Assembly (NCBI RefSeq): GCF_030646845.1 | Contig: NZ_JAUSLE010000004.1 | Location: forward strand, 62,001-126,000 | Source: Rhodoferax sp. | Lineage (GTDB): Bacteria; Pseudomonadota; Gammaproteobacteria; Burkholderiales; Burkholderiaceae_C | Length of the DNA: 64,000 nt | Direction of reading: 5' to 3' | Part shown: in pieces, positions 35,845-45,211 of the stretch | Position numbering within the stretch: position 1 is the first letter of the stretch | How the letters are laid out: the number at the start of each line of letters is the position of its first letter | Notes under the pieces: generated by a model | The model's database searches: none | Seen by the model: only the letters and a program-made list of their open reading frames with translations | Told to the model about the DNA's origin: nothing | Position numbers and translations under genes: made by a program

Positions 35845-37848
35845 ATGAAAAAATTCTCGCTCGCCCTCGTATCGCTGGGCTCCCTCTCTGGCGCGACCGT
35901 GTTCGCCCAGACGCCGCCAGAGGTCACACTGGCCCCCGTCACCATTACCGGCAACCCGCTGGGTGCTACTGATTTAATCGCCCCTGCCGCCCAGTACTCG
36001 GGGGCCGAGCTGCTATTTCGAACCAAGACCACGCTGGGCGAAACGCTTGACGGCACGCCCGGCATCAGCAGCACCTACTTCGGCCCCAATGCCAGCCGCC
36101 CCATCATTCGCGGCCTGGACGGGGACCGCATCCGCATCTTGAACAATGGCGGCGCCACGGCGGATGCCTCCAGCCTGAGTTACGACCATGCTGTCACCGC
36201 AGACCCCCTGAGCATCGAACGCATTGAAGTGCTGCGCGGCCCCGGCGCCCTGCAGTACGGTGGCAGCGCCGTTGGCGGCGTGGTCAATGTGATCGACAAC
36301 CGCATTCCCCGTGAAGCCCTGTTTGACGCGAAGGGGGGCGTGACAGGCAAGGTGGACTTCGGGCTGGCCAGCGGCAACGCCGAGCAGGGCGGCGGCTTTT
36401 TGCTGGAAGGCGGCAATGATCGTTATGCCCTGCATGCCGATGTTTTCAATCGCACGACCGGCGACGTGTCGGTGCCGCTGGCCCTGGCTTGCAGCAAGCC
36501 CGGCGCACCAAGTCTGGCCAACAAGATTTGCAACTCGGCCAGCGACACCCGGGGCGGGGCCGTGGGCGGCTCGGTGTTTTTCAGCCAGGGCTATGTGGGT
36601 GCATCGGTCAGCAGATTTCTGAGCGACTACGGCACGGTGGCAGAGGACGAAGTGACCATCGGCATGAAGTCGGACCGCTATGCGCTGGAGGGCGAACTGC
36701 GCGGCCTGGGCGGCTTGTTCCAAAGCGTCAAGGGTCAGCTCGGGCGTAGCGTCTACGAACACACCGAATACGAAGGCGCCACCGCCGGCACCGTGTTCAA
36801 AAACAGCGGCAACGACCTGCGGCTGGAAGCACGCCACGCCAGGCTGGGCCCACTCGACGGTGTTGTGGGGTTGCAGGCCGACACCTCCCGTTTTTCTGCC
36901 GATGGCGAAGAAGCCTTTGCGCCCTACAGCCAAACCCGTCAGACCGCCCTGTTTGCCTATGAGGAGTTGGGTACCGGCTGGGGCCGCTTGAGCGCTGGCG
37001 CGCGCATCGAGTCGGTGACGGTCGAATCTTTCGGCAACCCGCTCATGGCCCGCTTTGCGCCGGGCAGCCGCAGCTTTGCCCCGGCCAGCTACGCACTGGG
37101 CGCCTTGTGGAACATGGCGCCGGGCTGGCAGCTCAGCTCCAATCTGGCCTACACCCAGCGCGCGCCCAAGGACTACGAGCTGTTTGCCGATGGACCGCAC
37201 CTCGCCACCCACAGCTATGAGGTCGGCAACGCCAGCCTGGTGCCGGAGCAATCCACCAACCTGGACCTGGGCGTGAACTGGAAGCATGGCGCCCATCGGT
37301 TTGGCGTCAGTGCGTTTGTCAATCAGTTCAACAATTACATCGCGCAGGAAGCGACTGGCGCCATCCGCGATGCCTTGCCTGAATACGCCTATACCCAGGT
37401 GCAGGCCCGCTTCACCGGGCTGGAGGCCAGCGGCAGTGCGCGACTGCTGGACGGCGCGCAAACGGTGGATCTGGAGCTGCGCGGCGACCTGGTTCACGCC
37501 GTGAACACCGGCACCGGTCAGCCGCTGCCGCGCATCGCCCCGGCGCGCGTGGGTGCCACGCTGTTGTGGGCACAGGGCCCCTGGAATGCGCGCCTGGGCG
37601 CCAGCCATGTGGCCGCCCAGACGGAAGGGCCCGTCGGCCAGCTCGGCACGGGCGCCTACACCTTGTGGAACGCTTGGTTGGGCTACCGCGTGAAGGCCGG
37701 CGCCGCCAATCTGCTGTGGTTTGCCAGGATTGATAACCTGAGCGACACCCTGGCCTATTCCGCCACCTCCATCCTGACTCAGACGGCAGCGGGCAAGGCG
37801 CCGCTGCCAGGACGCAGTCTGAAGGTGGGCCTGCAGGCGAGTTTCTAG
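35845..37848 (+). CDS. TonB-dependent outer membrane receptor
   Basis: A 667-residue gated porin. The signal peptide KKFSLALVSLGSLSGATVFAQ is followed by a TonB-box-like stretch, the plug (LGETLDGTPGISSTYFGPNASRP, GLDGDRIRILNNG, IERIEVLRGPGALQYGG) and a 22-strand barrel ending GRSLKVGLQASF. The plug resembles ZnuD-like zinc receptors more than siderophore receptors, in my judgement. Placement after the ABC/DUF3299 genes suggests one metal-acquisition or sensing locus; I found no clear Zur box. The ATG at 35845 gives the proper signal peptide. Confidence 0.9.
   Translation: MKKFSLALVSLGSLSGATVFAQTPPEVTLAPVTITGNPLGATDLIAPAAQYSGAELLFRTKTTLGETLDGTPGISSTYFGPNASRPIIRGLDGDRIRILNNGGATADASSLSYDHAVTADPLSIERIEVLRGPGALQYGGSAVGGVVNVIDNRIPREALFDAKGGVTGKVDFGLASGNAEQGGGFLLEGGNDRYALHADVFNRTTGDVSVPLALACSKPGAPSLANKICNSASDTRGGAVGGSVFFSQGYVGASVSRFLSDYGTVAEDEVTIGMKSDRYALEGELRGLGGLFQSVKGQLGRSVYEHTEYEGATAGTVFKNSGNDLRLEARHARLGPLDGVVGLQADTSRFSADGEEAFAPYSQTRQTALFAYEELGTGWGRLSAGARIESVTVESFGNPLMARFAPGSRSFAPASYALGALWNMAPGWQLSSNLAYTQRAPKDYELFADGPHLATHSYEVGNASLVPEQSTNLDLGVNWKHGAHRFGVSAFVNQFNNYIAQEATGAIRDALPEYAYTQVQARFTGLEASGSARLLDGAQTVDLELRGDLVHAVNTGTGQPLPRIAPARVGATLLWAQGPWNARLGASHVAAQTEGPVGQLGTGAYTLWNAWLGYRVKAGAANLLWFARIDNLSDTLAYSATSILTQTAAGKAPLPGRSLKVGLQASF
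35964..36018 (-). repeat. 55-bp interspersed repeat, copy 6 (degenerate, inside TonB receptor)
   Basis: On the minus strand it keeps AAAT at the left end, GGCCCCCG at 14-21 and GCGAT-N7-GTAGC at the right, with the same 55-bp length. It encodes residues 41-58 before the plug. This is the weakest copy. Confidence 0.5.
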
Positions 37849-40178
37849 ACCACCCGCGCCGGAAGATCAGACCGCGCCATGACAAGGCGCGGCTGCTCAC
37901 CCGCATGCAGCCACTGCAGGGCCACGTCCGGATTCAGGGCCTCACCATAGAAGTCGCCCTGAATTTCGTGGCAGCCCGCTTGCTGCGCCGCGGCGGCCTG
38001 CGCCTCGGTCTCGACGCCTTCCGCCACCACCCGGAGCTTCAGCACGGCAGCAAGCTGGCAGATGGCCTGGACCACCGCGATGGCATCGGGGGCCGGCATC
38101 GGGTCGATCAGGCTTCGATCGATCTTCACGACATTCAGCGGCAGGCTGCGCAACATGTCCAGCGACGAGAAGCCGGTGCCGAAGTCGTCCAGCGCCGCCG
38201 TCACACCCAGATCGCGCAACTGGATGAGTTGCGCGCGCGTCTGTTCCATGTTGGCTGTCGCGGCGCTCTCGGTCACCTCCAGCGTGATCAAGTCCGCGGG
38301 GATGCCGTGACGCTGGAGTGTGCTGCTGACCAGTTGTGGAAACCGGGGGTCCAGCATTTGCAGGGGTGACACGTTGACCGCAACCGGCACCAGGCGGGTC
38401 GCCTGTTCGCGCCAGCGCGCCACCTGCTCGCACGCCTGTGACAGCAACAGCATGCCCAGCGAGCCGATCAGTCCGGTGCGCTCGGCCACCGCAATGAACT
38501 GGCTTGGGCTGACGTGGCCAATGCCTGCGCGCTGCCATCGCGCGAGCGCTTCAAAACCGAGCAGTGCGCCGCTGGCCGCATCCACCTTGGGCTGGTAGGC
38601 CAGACTGAATTCGCGGTTGATGATGCCGGCGCGCAGCGCCTGTTCCTGCTCCAGCATTTCGCCCGAACCACGCTCAAAACGCGGGTCGGCCACGAGCACC
38701 GAGGTGCCGGGCGTTTTCTTGGCTTCACGCATGGCGGCATTGGCGGCGCGCAGCAGGGATTCGGCGTCGGTACCCGTTTGCGGGAACAAGGCGATCCCCA
38801 TGGAAACATCGATGAAGAACTCCTGCGCCGTCAGCACCAGCGGCCACGCCAGCATCTGGCGCACGCGTTGCGCCAATTCGTGCGTCTCCGACGGCGCCAC
38901 ACCGGCCCTGGTGAGCAGCGCGAAACCGTCGGCACCCAGGCGCGACACCTCGGCCACCTCGGCCAGGCCACGTTGCAGCATGCCGGCCATGGCTTTGACC
39001 ACTTCGTCACTCACGGAATGGCCGTGGGCGTCATTGAACAGCTTGAAACGGTCGATGTCCAGCACCACCAGACCGAAATCGGCGCCGGGCGCTGGCGCGT
39101 GGCAGCGCTCGCGCAGCCGCTGCAGCAGCGCTGCGCGGTTGGGCAAACCAGTGAGCTCATCGTGCGTCGCCTGGTGCAGCAGGGTGGCCATCCTGTCGTG
39201 ATGCTCGGTGTCGTCGGTAATCACTGTCTGCAACGCGGGCTGGCCGTTCCATTCGGTGCGCCAGATGACAAAGTGCAGGTGCAAAGGCGTGCCGTCCTTG
39301 CGCCGGCGCAAGCCTTCCCAGCGGGCCTCCGCGAGGGTGCCGTCCAGAACCTGGTGCCGCATCTTCATGATCGATGCCAGTTCATCGGCAGGAATGCAGG
39401 AACTGATCCATTCGGCCGACGCCTCCTGCAGACTGGTCACACCATAAATCCTGAGGAACGCCGGGTTGCAGTACACGACCTGCGCCGCATAAGCCACCGC
39501 AACGCCCTGGTGGGAGTTCTCGGTCAGGCGCTCGCTCTGCAGGCGCAGACGTCTGGCGTCCACGATGGAGAGCTGCAAGCCGGTATGCAACAACACCAGC
39601 CCCAGCACGAGTCGAAGCAGGGTGTTGGCAGTGACCTGGGCGGCAACCGCGTCGACCCCGAACGCAACCGGTGTGAAATGGATCACGCCCATGAAACAAA
39701 GCAGCGGGCCCACCCAACGCTCCGATCGCGGACTCGGCCACAGCCAGGACCAGGCCACCAGTCCGACGCCAAATGTAATGAGGCCGGACATTGCGCTGGC
39801 CAGTGGCCAGTCGTGCTGGTACAGGGGGTAACCCAGCACCAGCGACAACACGGGCACAAGCACGGCGACCATCGGCCCCGAGAACTGGCGGTTGGCCAGG
39901 CGGGCGACGCCCAATATCAGAAAAGTCCAATACGCGACACCACAGGCAAACGTGCCCGCCAGCGCCAGGGCCTGACCGACGTCGCTGGCTTGTGTGTAGG
40001 CAAAATAGAAGAGCGGGACAGCGGCATGAATCAGGTAGCCCAGGCCCAGGTCGCGTGTGAACTTGGCGTCCGGGAACTTGCGCCAATGCAGCAGCAAGGC
40101 GAAGCCGATGATGACCGTCGCCAATGAACTGAAAACAAACGGATAGATCATGCGGCCAGCAAGGGCTAGGACGTCCAA
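37845..40178 (-). CDS. Membrane PAS-GGDEF(degenerate)-EAL protein
   Basis: A 777-residue cyclic di-GMP enzyme. Residues 1-205 contain about seven membrane segments, then a PAS domain (about 215-325). The cyclase-type domain (330-500) reads GADGF near residue 413 where GGDEF is needed, so cyclase activity is unlikely, though GTP binding may persist. The EAL domain (510-765) keeps FEALARW, NVSP, EVTES, DDFGTGFSSL, KIDRS and AEGVET, so it should hydrolyse cyclic di-GMP. It converges on the TonB gene with a 4-nt overlap and diverges from a second GGDEF-EAL gene. Confidence 0.92.
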   Translation of the reverse strand: MDVLALAGRMIYPFVFSSLATVIIGFALLLHWRKFPDAKFTRDLGLGYLIHAAVPLFYFAYTQASDVGQALALAGTFACGVAYWTFLILGVARLANRQFSGPMVAVLVPVLSLVLGYPLYQHDWPLASAMSGLITFGVGLVAWSWLWPSPRSERWVGPLLCFMGVIHFTPVAFGVDAVAAQVTANTLLRLVLGLVLLHTGLQLSIVDARRLRLQSERLTENSHQGVAVAYAAQVVYCNPAFLRIYGVTSLQEASAEWISSCIPADELASIMKMRHQVLDGTLAEARWEGLRRRKDGTPLHLHFVIWRTEWNGQPALQTVITDDTEHHDRMATLLHQATHDELTGLPNRAALLQRLRERCHAPAPGADFGLVVLDIDRFKLFNDAHGHSVSDEVVKAMAGMLQRGLAEVAEVSRLGADGFALLTRAGVAPSETHELAQRVRQMLAWPLVLTAQEFFIDVSMGIALFPQTGTDAESLLRAANAAMREAKKTPGTSVLVADPRFERGSGEMLEQEQALRAGIINREFSLAYQPKVDAASGALLGFEALARWQRAGIGHVSPSQFIAVAERTGLIGSLGMLLLSQACEQVARWREQATRLVPVAVNVSPLQMLDPRFPQLVSSTLQRHGIPADLITLEVTESAATANMEQTRAQLIQLRDLGVTAALDDFGTGFSSLDMLRSLPLNVVKIDRSLIDPMPAPDAIAVVQAICQLAAVLKLRVVAEGVETEAQAAAAQQAGCHEIQGDFYGEALNPDVALQWLHAGEQPRLVMARSDLPARVV

Positions 40179-40311
40179 CGGTGCCCTTTAAGTGTGTCCG
40201 GAATTCTAGCCGCACACAAACACCACCGGGACGACGAAGAAGGCTGTCAAAGACGCAGGCGAATGGCAGCGCGCACGCGCAGAGTGGCCATGTCTGTGAA
40301 AATACGGCTTC

Positions 40312-42432
40312 ATGACACTGGACCTTTCCAATACCCCGGCCGCCAGCGAGGAATCACTTGCCACCATCGCAGTGCTGCGGGACAGGCTTGAGCGCGCCCA
40401 ACTGAATCTTGAAGCGGCGCTGGATGCCGTCATCAACATGGATGAGGCCGGCCGGGTGACGGGCTGGAGCCGGCAGGCCGAGCGCATGTTCGGCTACTCG
40501 CAGGCGCAGACCCTGGGACGCGAGGTGGCCGAGCTCATCGTGCCGCCGGCGCACCGCGAGGCCCACCGCCAGGGCATGGCGCGCTATATCAGGACGGCCA
40601 CGCCCACCATCGTCGGTCAGCGGGTGGAAGTACGGGGCATGCGGGTCGATGGCTCTGAGTTTCCCATCGAGCTGACGATTGCCGCCCTGTTGCAGAACGG
40701 TGTTCATTTTTTTTGTGCCCACATACGCGACATCACCGATCGGAAGCTGGCCGAGGATGACTTGCGCATTGCCGCCGTGGCGTTTGAATCCCATGAGGGG
40801 ATGGCGATCACGGATGCTGATGGCCTGATTCTGCGCGTCAACCAGGCGTTCACGGCGATCACCGGTTACAGTGCCGCCGAGGCGCTGGGGCAAAGGATGA
40901 GCCTGCTGCGCTCAGGCCGGCAGGACGAAGCTTTCTACGAGGCCATGTGGGCAGGCATCCAGCAGACGGGCGCCTGGCAGGGCGAGATATGGAACCGGCG
41001 CAAGAGCGGCGAGGTCTACCCGGAATGGCTCACTGTCACTGCGGTCCGGGGTGGTCAGGGCCAGATCACCCATCACGTGGGCACGTTCACGGACATCACC
41101 AGGCGCAAGGCCGCGGATGCCGAAATCGAGCAACTGGCGTTTTATGACCCGCTCACCGGACTGCCCAACCGGCGCTTGCTGACGGACCGGCTGAGACAGG
41201 CGCTGGCAAGTTGCGCGCGCAGTCACCACACCGGGGCGCTGCTATTCATCGACCTGGATCATTTCAAGAATCTCAACGACACGCTGGGGCATGACCAGGG
41301 CGATCTCCTGCTGCAGCAGGTGGCGCGGCGCCTGAATGAATGCGTGCGCGAAGGCGACACGGTGGCCCGGCTGGGGGGCGACGAATTCGTGGTCATGCTG
41401 CAGGATTTGAGCGAGGGCCTCACCGAGGCGGCCACCCGGGCCGAGGCGGTGGGCGAGAAGATACTGGTGGCCCTGCGCCAGCCGTACCAGTTCAGCCAGC
41501 TGACGCACCACAGCAGCGCCAGCCTGGGTGTGGCGCTGTTCAGCGAGAGCCACCATTCGGTGGACGAACTGCTCAAGCGCGCCGACCTGGCCCTGTACCA
41601 GGCCAAGGACGCCGGGCGCAATACCCTGCGCTTTTTTGATCCGGAAATGCAGGCCGCCATGACTGCCCGCGCGGCGCTGGAGGCAGACCTGCGCCATGGC
41701 CTGCAGGAGCGCGAGTTCCTGCTCCATTACCAGCCGCAGGTGGACGAGCAGGGCCGCCTGACCGGCGTGGAGGCGCTGGTGCGCTGGCAGCATCCCCGGC
41801 GCGGCATGGTGTCGCCAGCGGACTTCATCCCCTTGGCCGAAGACACCCGGCTGATATTGCCTTTGGGTCAATGGGTGCTGGAGACGGCCTGTCATCAACT
41901 CAAGGCTTGGGCCGGTCAGCCGCACACCGCGCATCTGACGCTGGCCGTCAACGTCAGCGCCATCCAGTTCCATCGCGCGGACTTCGTGCGCGAGGTGCTG
42001 GCCACGATTGACCGCGCCGGCGCGCCGGCCTCACGGCTCAAGCTGGAGCTGACGGAAAGCCTGCTGGTGAAGGATGTGGACGACATCATTGCCAAGATGA
42101 TGGCCCTGAAGGCGCATGGTGTGGGTTTCGCGCTGGATGACTTTGGCACTGGGTATTCGTCGCTGAGCTATCTCAAGCGCCTGCCGCTGGACCAGCTCAA
42201 GATCGACCAGTCTTTCCTGCATGAGGCCCTGAGCAACCCCCGGGACGCGGTGATTGCCAGTGTCATCGTGGCACTGGGGCAGCGGATGGGCATGACGGTG
42301 ATTGCCGAAGGCGTGGAGACCCGGGCGCAGCGCGATTTTCTGGAACGCGAAGGCTGCCACAACTTTCAGGGTTTCTATTTTGGTCACCCAGCGCCGGTGG
42401 AAGCGCTGGAACGATTTTTTCTGCGCGAATAG
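40312..42432 (+). CDS. PAS-PAS-GGDEF-EAL bifunctional cyclic di-GMP protein
   Basis: A soluble 706-residue protein. Two PAS domains (about residues 22-145 and 150-270) are followed by an intact cyclase domain with GGDEF at 355-359 and the RxxD inhibitory site REGD five residues earlier, and an EAL domain with E487-A-L, NVSAIQF, ELTES, DDFGTGYSSL and AEGVETRAQ. Both activities are possible; PAS ligands would set the balance. The divergent neighbour has only the EAL activity intact, so the two may oppose each other. Confidence 0.93.
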   Translation: MTLDLSNTPAASEESLATIAVLRDRLERAQLNLEAALDAVINMDEAGRVTGWSRQAERMFGYSQAQTLGREVAELIVPPAHREAHRQGMARYIRTATPTIVGQRVEVRGMRVDGSEFPIELTIAALLQNGVHFFCAHIRDITDRKLAEDDLRIAAVAFESHEGMAITDADGLILRVNQAFTAITGYSAAEALGQRMSLLRSGRQDEAFYEAMWAGIQQTGAWQGEIWNRRKSGEVYPEWLTVTAVRGGQGQITHHVGTFTDITRRKAADAEIEQLAFYDPLTGLPNRRLLTDRLRQALASCARSHHTGALLFIDLDHFKNLNDTLGHDQGDLLLQQVARRLNECVREGDTVARLGGDEFVVMLQDLSEGLTEAATRAEAVGEKILVALRQPYQFSQLTHHSSASLGVALFSESHHSVDELLKRADLALYQAKDAGRNTLRFFDPEMQAAMTARAALEADLRHGLQEREFLLHYQPQVDEQGRLTGVEALVRWQHPRRGMVSPADFIPLAEDTRLILPLGQWVLETACHQLKAWAGQPHTAHLTLAVNVSAIQFHRADFVREVLATIDRAGAPASRLKLELTESLLVKDVDDIIAKMMALKAHGVGFALDDFGTGYSSLSYLKRLPLDQLKIDQSFLHEALSNPRDAVIASVIVALGQRMGMTVIAEGVETRAQRDFLEREGCHNFQGFYFGHPAPVEALERFFLRE

Positions 42433-42526
42433 CCCCATCCCCGGCGGGATTGCCCCGCTCCCTCAGTGGGTGCCAGCCGCCCAATCCTTTACTTATACTG
42501 GCCCATTACCATACCCGGAGACTGGC

Positions 42527-43462
42527 ATGAACCTCAAGCAGATCTGGGACCTGACAGCCAAGTCCGTCGAAATGTGGGTGGACGATTACGCCCCGAGCAT
42601 GGGTGCTGCGCTCGCCTACTACACACTGTTCTCGATGGCCCCGCTGCTCATCATCGTCATCGCGGTGGCGGGTCTGGTTTTTGGCCAGGACGCGGCCCGT
42701 GGCGAAATCGTCGCGCAAATACAGGACCTCATTGGACAGGAAGGCGCCATCGCCGTGCAGGGGCTGCTGAAAAGCGCCAATGAACCGGCCCAGAGCATCG
42801 TGGCAACGGCGATCAGCCTGGTGACGCTGCTCATCGGCGCCACGACCGTGTTCGCGGAATTGCAGAGCGACCTTGACCGCATCTGGCGGGTTCCCGCCCC
42901 GGCGAAGCAGAACGGCCTGTGGACTTTGTTGCGCACGCGCCTGCTGTCGTTCGGACTGGTGCTGGGACTGGCGTTCCTGCTGCTGGTGTCCCTGGTGGTC
43001 AGCGCCGTGATCGCAGCATTTGGCCGGTGGAGCGATGGTGTCTTCCAGGGCTGGGAGGGTGTGCTTCAAGCGATCAATTTCAGCATTTCTTTCGCGATCA
43101 CGATGGTGCTCTTTGCCATGATCTACAAGCTGATGCCACGGGCCAGCATCGCGTGGCGGGACGTGTGGGTCGGCGCGGCGGTCACCGCGCTCCTGTTTGA
43201 AATCGGAAAATTCCTGATCGGTCTCTATCTGGGCACGACCGGCGTGGCATCGAGCTTCGGCGCCGCCGGTTCGCTGGTGGTGCTGCTGGTATGGGTCTAT
43301 TTCTCGGCGCAGATTTTTCTGCTGGGTGCCGAGTTCACCTGGGTCTACTCGCACGAGTACGGGTCCAAGGCAGCGCTCCCGGTACAGAAGCCGGTCGCAG
43401 TCGTGCCGACCCGCTCAGGCGGGGCCGCCAGCGCAACGGATGCCAAAGGCGATCTCCCGTGA
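42527..43462 (+). CDS. YihY/BrkB-family membrane protein
   Basis: A 311-residue inner-membrane protein with six membrane segments. SMGAALAYYTLFSMAPLLIIVIAVAGL is the family hallmark, with the later EIGKFLIGLYLGTTGVASSFGAAGSLVVLLVWVYFSAQ-type block near residues 225-262. The function is unsettled: once misnamed RNase BN, it is now viewed as a transporter-like protein. The ATG at 42527 has CCGGAG upstream and TATACT at 42494-42499 could be a -10. The frame extension to 42302 overlaps the previous gene and is rejected. The stop overlaps the next start (GTGA). Confidence 0.9.
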   Translation: MNLKQIWDLTAKSVEMWVDDYAPSMGAALAYYTLFSMAPLLIIVIAVAGLVFGQDAARGEIVAQIQDLIGQEGAIAVQGLLKSANEPAQSIVATAISLVTLLIGATTVFAELQSDLDRIWRVPAPAKQNGLWTLLRTRLLSFGLVLGLAFLLLVSLVVSAVIAAFGRWSDGVFQGWEGVLQAINFSISFAITMVLFAMIYKLMPRASIAWRDVWVGAAVTALLFEIGKFLIGLYLGTTGVASSFGAAGSLVVLLVWVYFSAQIFLLGAEFTWVYSHEYGSKAALPVQKPVAVVPTRSGGAASATDAKGDLP

Positions 43463-44409
43463 GCCATCCGGTCCTGTCTGCCCTGATCCCCGTTGTCTTG
43501 CTGATTGCTATTGGTTTTATAGCTGGTCGCGCAGGCTGGATAAGGGCTGAGGCCACAAAAGACTTGTCAAACCTGGTGTTCATGGTGCTCACGCCGGCAC
43601 TGCTGTTTCGCACCATGAGCACGGTGCATGTGGAGCAGCTCAACTTCAAGCCGGTAGCCATGTATTTTGTGGGCGCTTTTCTGCTGTTTGGCGCCATGCT
43701 GCTCTGGCAGGGCGGCACGCGCCGGGCCGCGGTGCTGGCGCTGGCGGCCACCTTCAGCAACACCCTGGCGATTGGGACGCCGCTGGTGGGGCTGGCCTAC
43801 GGTGACGCCGGGCTGGTGACGCTGTTCACGCTGATTTCTGTGCACGCGCTCGTGCTGCTGACCCTGGCAACCGTGGTGCTGGAGCTGGCGGTGGCGCGCG
43901 AAGAAGCGGCGGCTGGCACGGGGGGCGGGCGGCACATGATGCTGACGGTGCTGGGCGCGGTGCGCAACGGCATCATTCACCCGGTGCCGCTGCCCATCAT
44001 CGTCGGGCTGCTTTTTGCGCAGACCGGCCTGGTGCTGCCGGCGGTGGTGGACCGCCCGCTGCAACTGCTGGGCAATGCGTTTGGCCCGCTGGCGCTGGTG
44101 CTGGTGGGGGTCACGCTGACCAACGTGCGGGTGGGGGAGCAACTCAAGGGCGCATTGGGCCTGACGCTGGCCAAAAACCTGGTCTTTCCGGCCGTCGTGG
44201 CCGTTCTCTGTATCGCCCTGGGTTTGAGCGGCTTGCCGCTCACCGTGATGATCGTCACCGCCTCGCTGCCGATTGGCGCCAACGTGTTCATGTTCTCGCA
44301 GCGTTACGAAGTGGCTGAAGACCTGGTCACGGCCAGCGTGGCGGTGTCCACCGCGCTGGGGCTGCTCACCATTTCGCTGGTGATGGCGCTGGTCAGCCTG
44401 CTGCCATGA
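43459..44409 (+). CDS. AEC-family auxin/malonate-type transporter
   Basis: A ten-helix carrier of 316 residues with two five-helix halves. It starts with GTG overlapping the YihY stop; the protein begins SHPVLSALIPVVLLIAIGF. LVFMVLTPALLFRTMS and LPLTVMIVTASLPIGANVFMF are typical AEC helices, the former with the proline kink. Residues 17-34 of the first helix and loop are encoded by an inverted copy of the 55-bp repeat. The substrate is probably an organic acid or amino acid; not resolvable. Confidence 0.88.
   Translation: MSHPVLSALIPVVLLIAIGFIAGRAGWIRAEATKDLSNLVFMVLTPALLFRTMSTVHVEQLNFKPVAMYFVGAFLLFGAMLLWQGGTRRAAVLALAATFSNTLAIGTPLVGLAYGDAGLVTLFTLISVHALVLLTLATVVLELAVAREEAAAGTGGGRHMMLTVLGAVRNGIIHPVPLPIIVGLLFAQTGLVLPAVVDRPLQLLGNAFGPLALVLVGVTLTNVRVGEQLKGALGLTLAKNLVFPAVVAVLCIALGLSGLPLTVMIVTASLPIGANVFMFSQRYEVAEDLVTASVAVSTALGLLTISLVMALVSLLP
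43506..43560 (-). repeat. 55-bp interspersed repeat, copy 7 (inverted, inside AEC transporter)
   Basis: On the minus strand it gives GGCCTCAGCCC, TGCGCG, CAGCTAT and AATAGCA at the standard positions. On the plus strand it encodes part of the first membrane helix. Confidence 0.82.
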
Positions 44410-44412
44410 AGC

Positions 44413-45075
44413 TCAAGGGGCCAGCCGCTCCCTGATCCAGACCGGTTCGCCTGCTGACGGGGTGCCGGTGCTGTCGCGCAGGGTGTAGCGCAGCCGGTCA
44501 TGCAGACGGCTCTTGCGGCCTTGCCAGAATTGCCAGTGGTCGGGTTTGAGGCGGTAGCCACCCCAGTGCGGCGGACGCGGGGGCCGCAGCAAAAACTGCG
44601 CCCCGTATCTGGCGGCGTTGGCCACCAGCACGCCACGGCCCGAAATGACCTGGCTTTGCGGCGAGGCCCAGGCGCCAATGCGTGAATCGAGCGGGCGGCT
44701 GCGAAAGTAGTCGTCGCTTTCCTGCGCGCTGACTTTCTCCACTACGCCTTCGATGCGCACCACCCGTTCCAGTTCCACCCAGTGGAACTGCAGGGCGGCA
44801 TAGGGGTTGCCGGCCAGTTCCTGTCCCTTGCGGCTCTCGTAGTTGGTGAACCAGGTGATGCCGCGTTCGTCATAGCCCTTGATCAGCACCACGCGGGTGC
44901 TGGGGCGCAGGTTGCTGGCCACGGTGGCCACGGTCATGGCGTTGGGTTCGGGCACCTCGGAGGCAATGGCTTCCTTCAGCCACTGTTCAAACTGGAGGAG
45001 GGGATTGGCGTGCGAGGCGTCTTCACTGAGTTCAGCGCGTTCGTAGCTCTTGCGGAGGTCGGCTATGGAGGTCAT
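44413..45075 (-). CDS. pdxH: Pyridoxamine 5'-phosphate oxidase
   Basis: FMN enzyme that makes pyridoxal phosphate. The 220-residue protein starts [18 protein letters not shown], has [27 protein letters not shown], the FMN-binding [11 protein letters not shown] and PYAALQFHW blocks and ends WIRERLAP. The ATG at 45075 is supported by family length; the frame opens upstream to 45132 without a match. Convergent with the AEC gene, 3 nt apart. Confidence 0.95.
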   Translation of the reverse strand: MTSIADLRKSYERAELSEDASHANPLLQFEQWLKEAIASEVPEPNAMTVATVASNLRPSTRVVLIKGYDERGITWFTNYESRKGQELAGNPYAALQFHWVELERVVRIEGVVEKVSAQESDDYFRSRPLDSRIGAWASPQSQVISGRGVLVANAARYGAQFLLRPPRPPHWGGYRLKPDHWQFWQGRKSRLHDRLRYTLRDSTGTPSAGEPVWIRERLAP

Positions 45076-45160
45076 GTGAGCAGTATAGGCAGGTCCGGGG
45101 CGAGAATAGACGGGGCTTTTGCATCTCGTCAAACACCAAAACTACCCGGAAGGCAACACG

Positions 45161-45211
45161 ATGAGCGTCCAATTTCACATTCATGGCACGGCGGGCTCTG
45201 TACTCACGTGA
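45161..45211 (+). CDS. Possible 16-codon leader peptide coupled to the MobA-like gene
   Basis: An ATG with the ribosome site GGAAGG 8 nt upstream opens a 16-codon frame (MSVQFHIHGTAGSVLT). Its TGA stop at 45209-45211 overlaps the GTG start of the next gene, which itself lacks a good ribosome site. Translation of the short frame could deliver ribosomes to the GTG. No similarity recognised. Confidence 0.4.
   Translation: MSVQFHIHGTAGSVLT

Noticed and set aside
36013..37608. Long minus-strand open frame opposite the TonB receptor
   Set aside because: GC-rich shadow of a well-matched receptor gene; no recognisable domain and no ribosome site. The same holds for long antisense frames at 248-2239, 4635-5795, 38514-40127 and 46437-48284.
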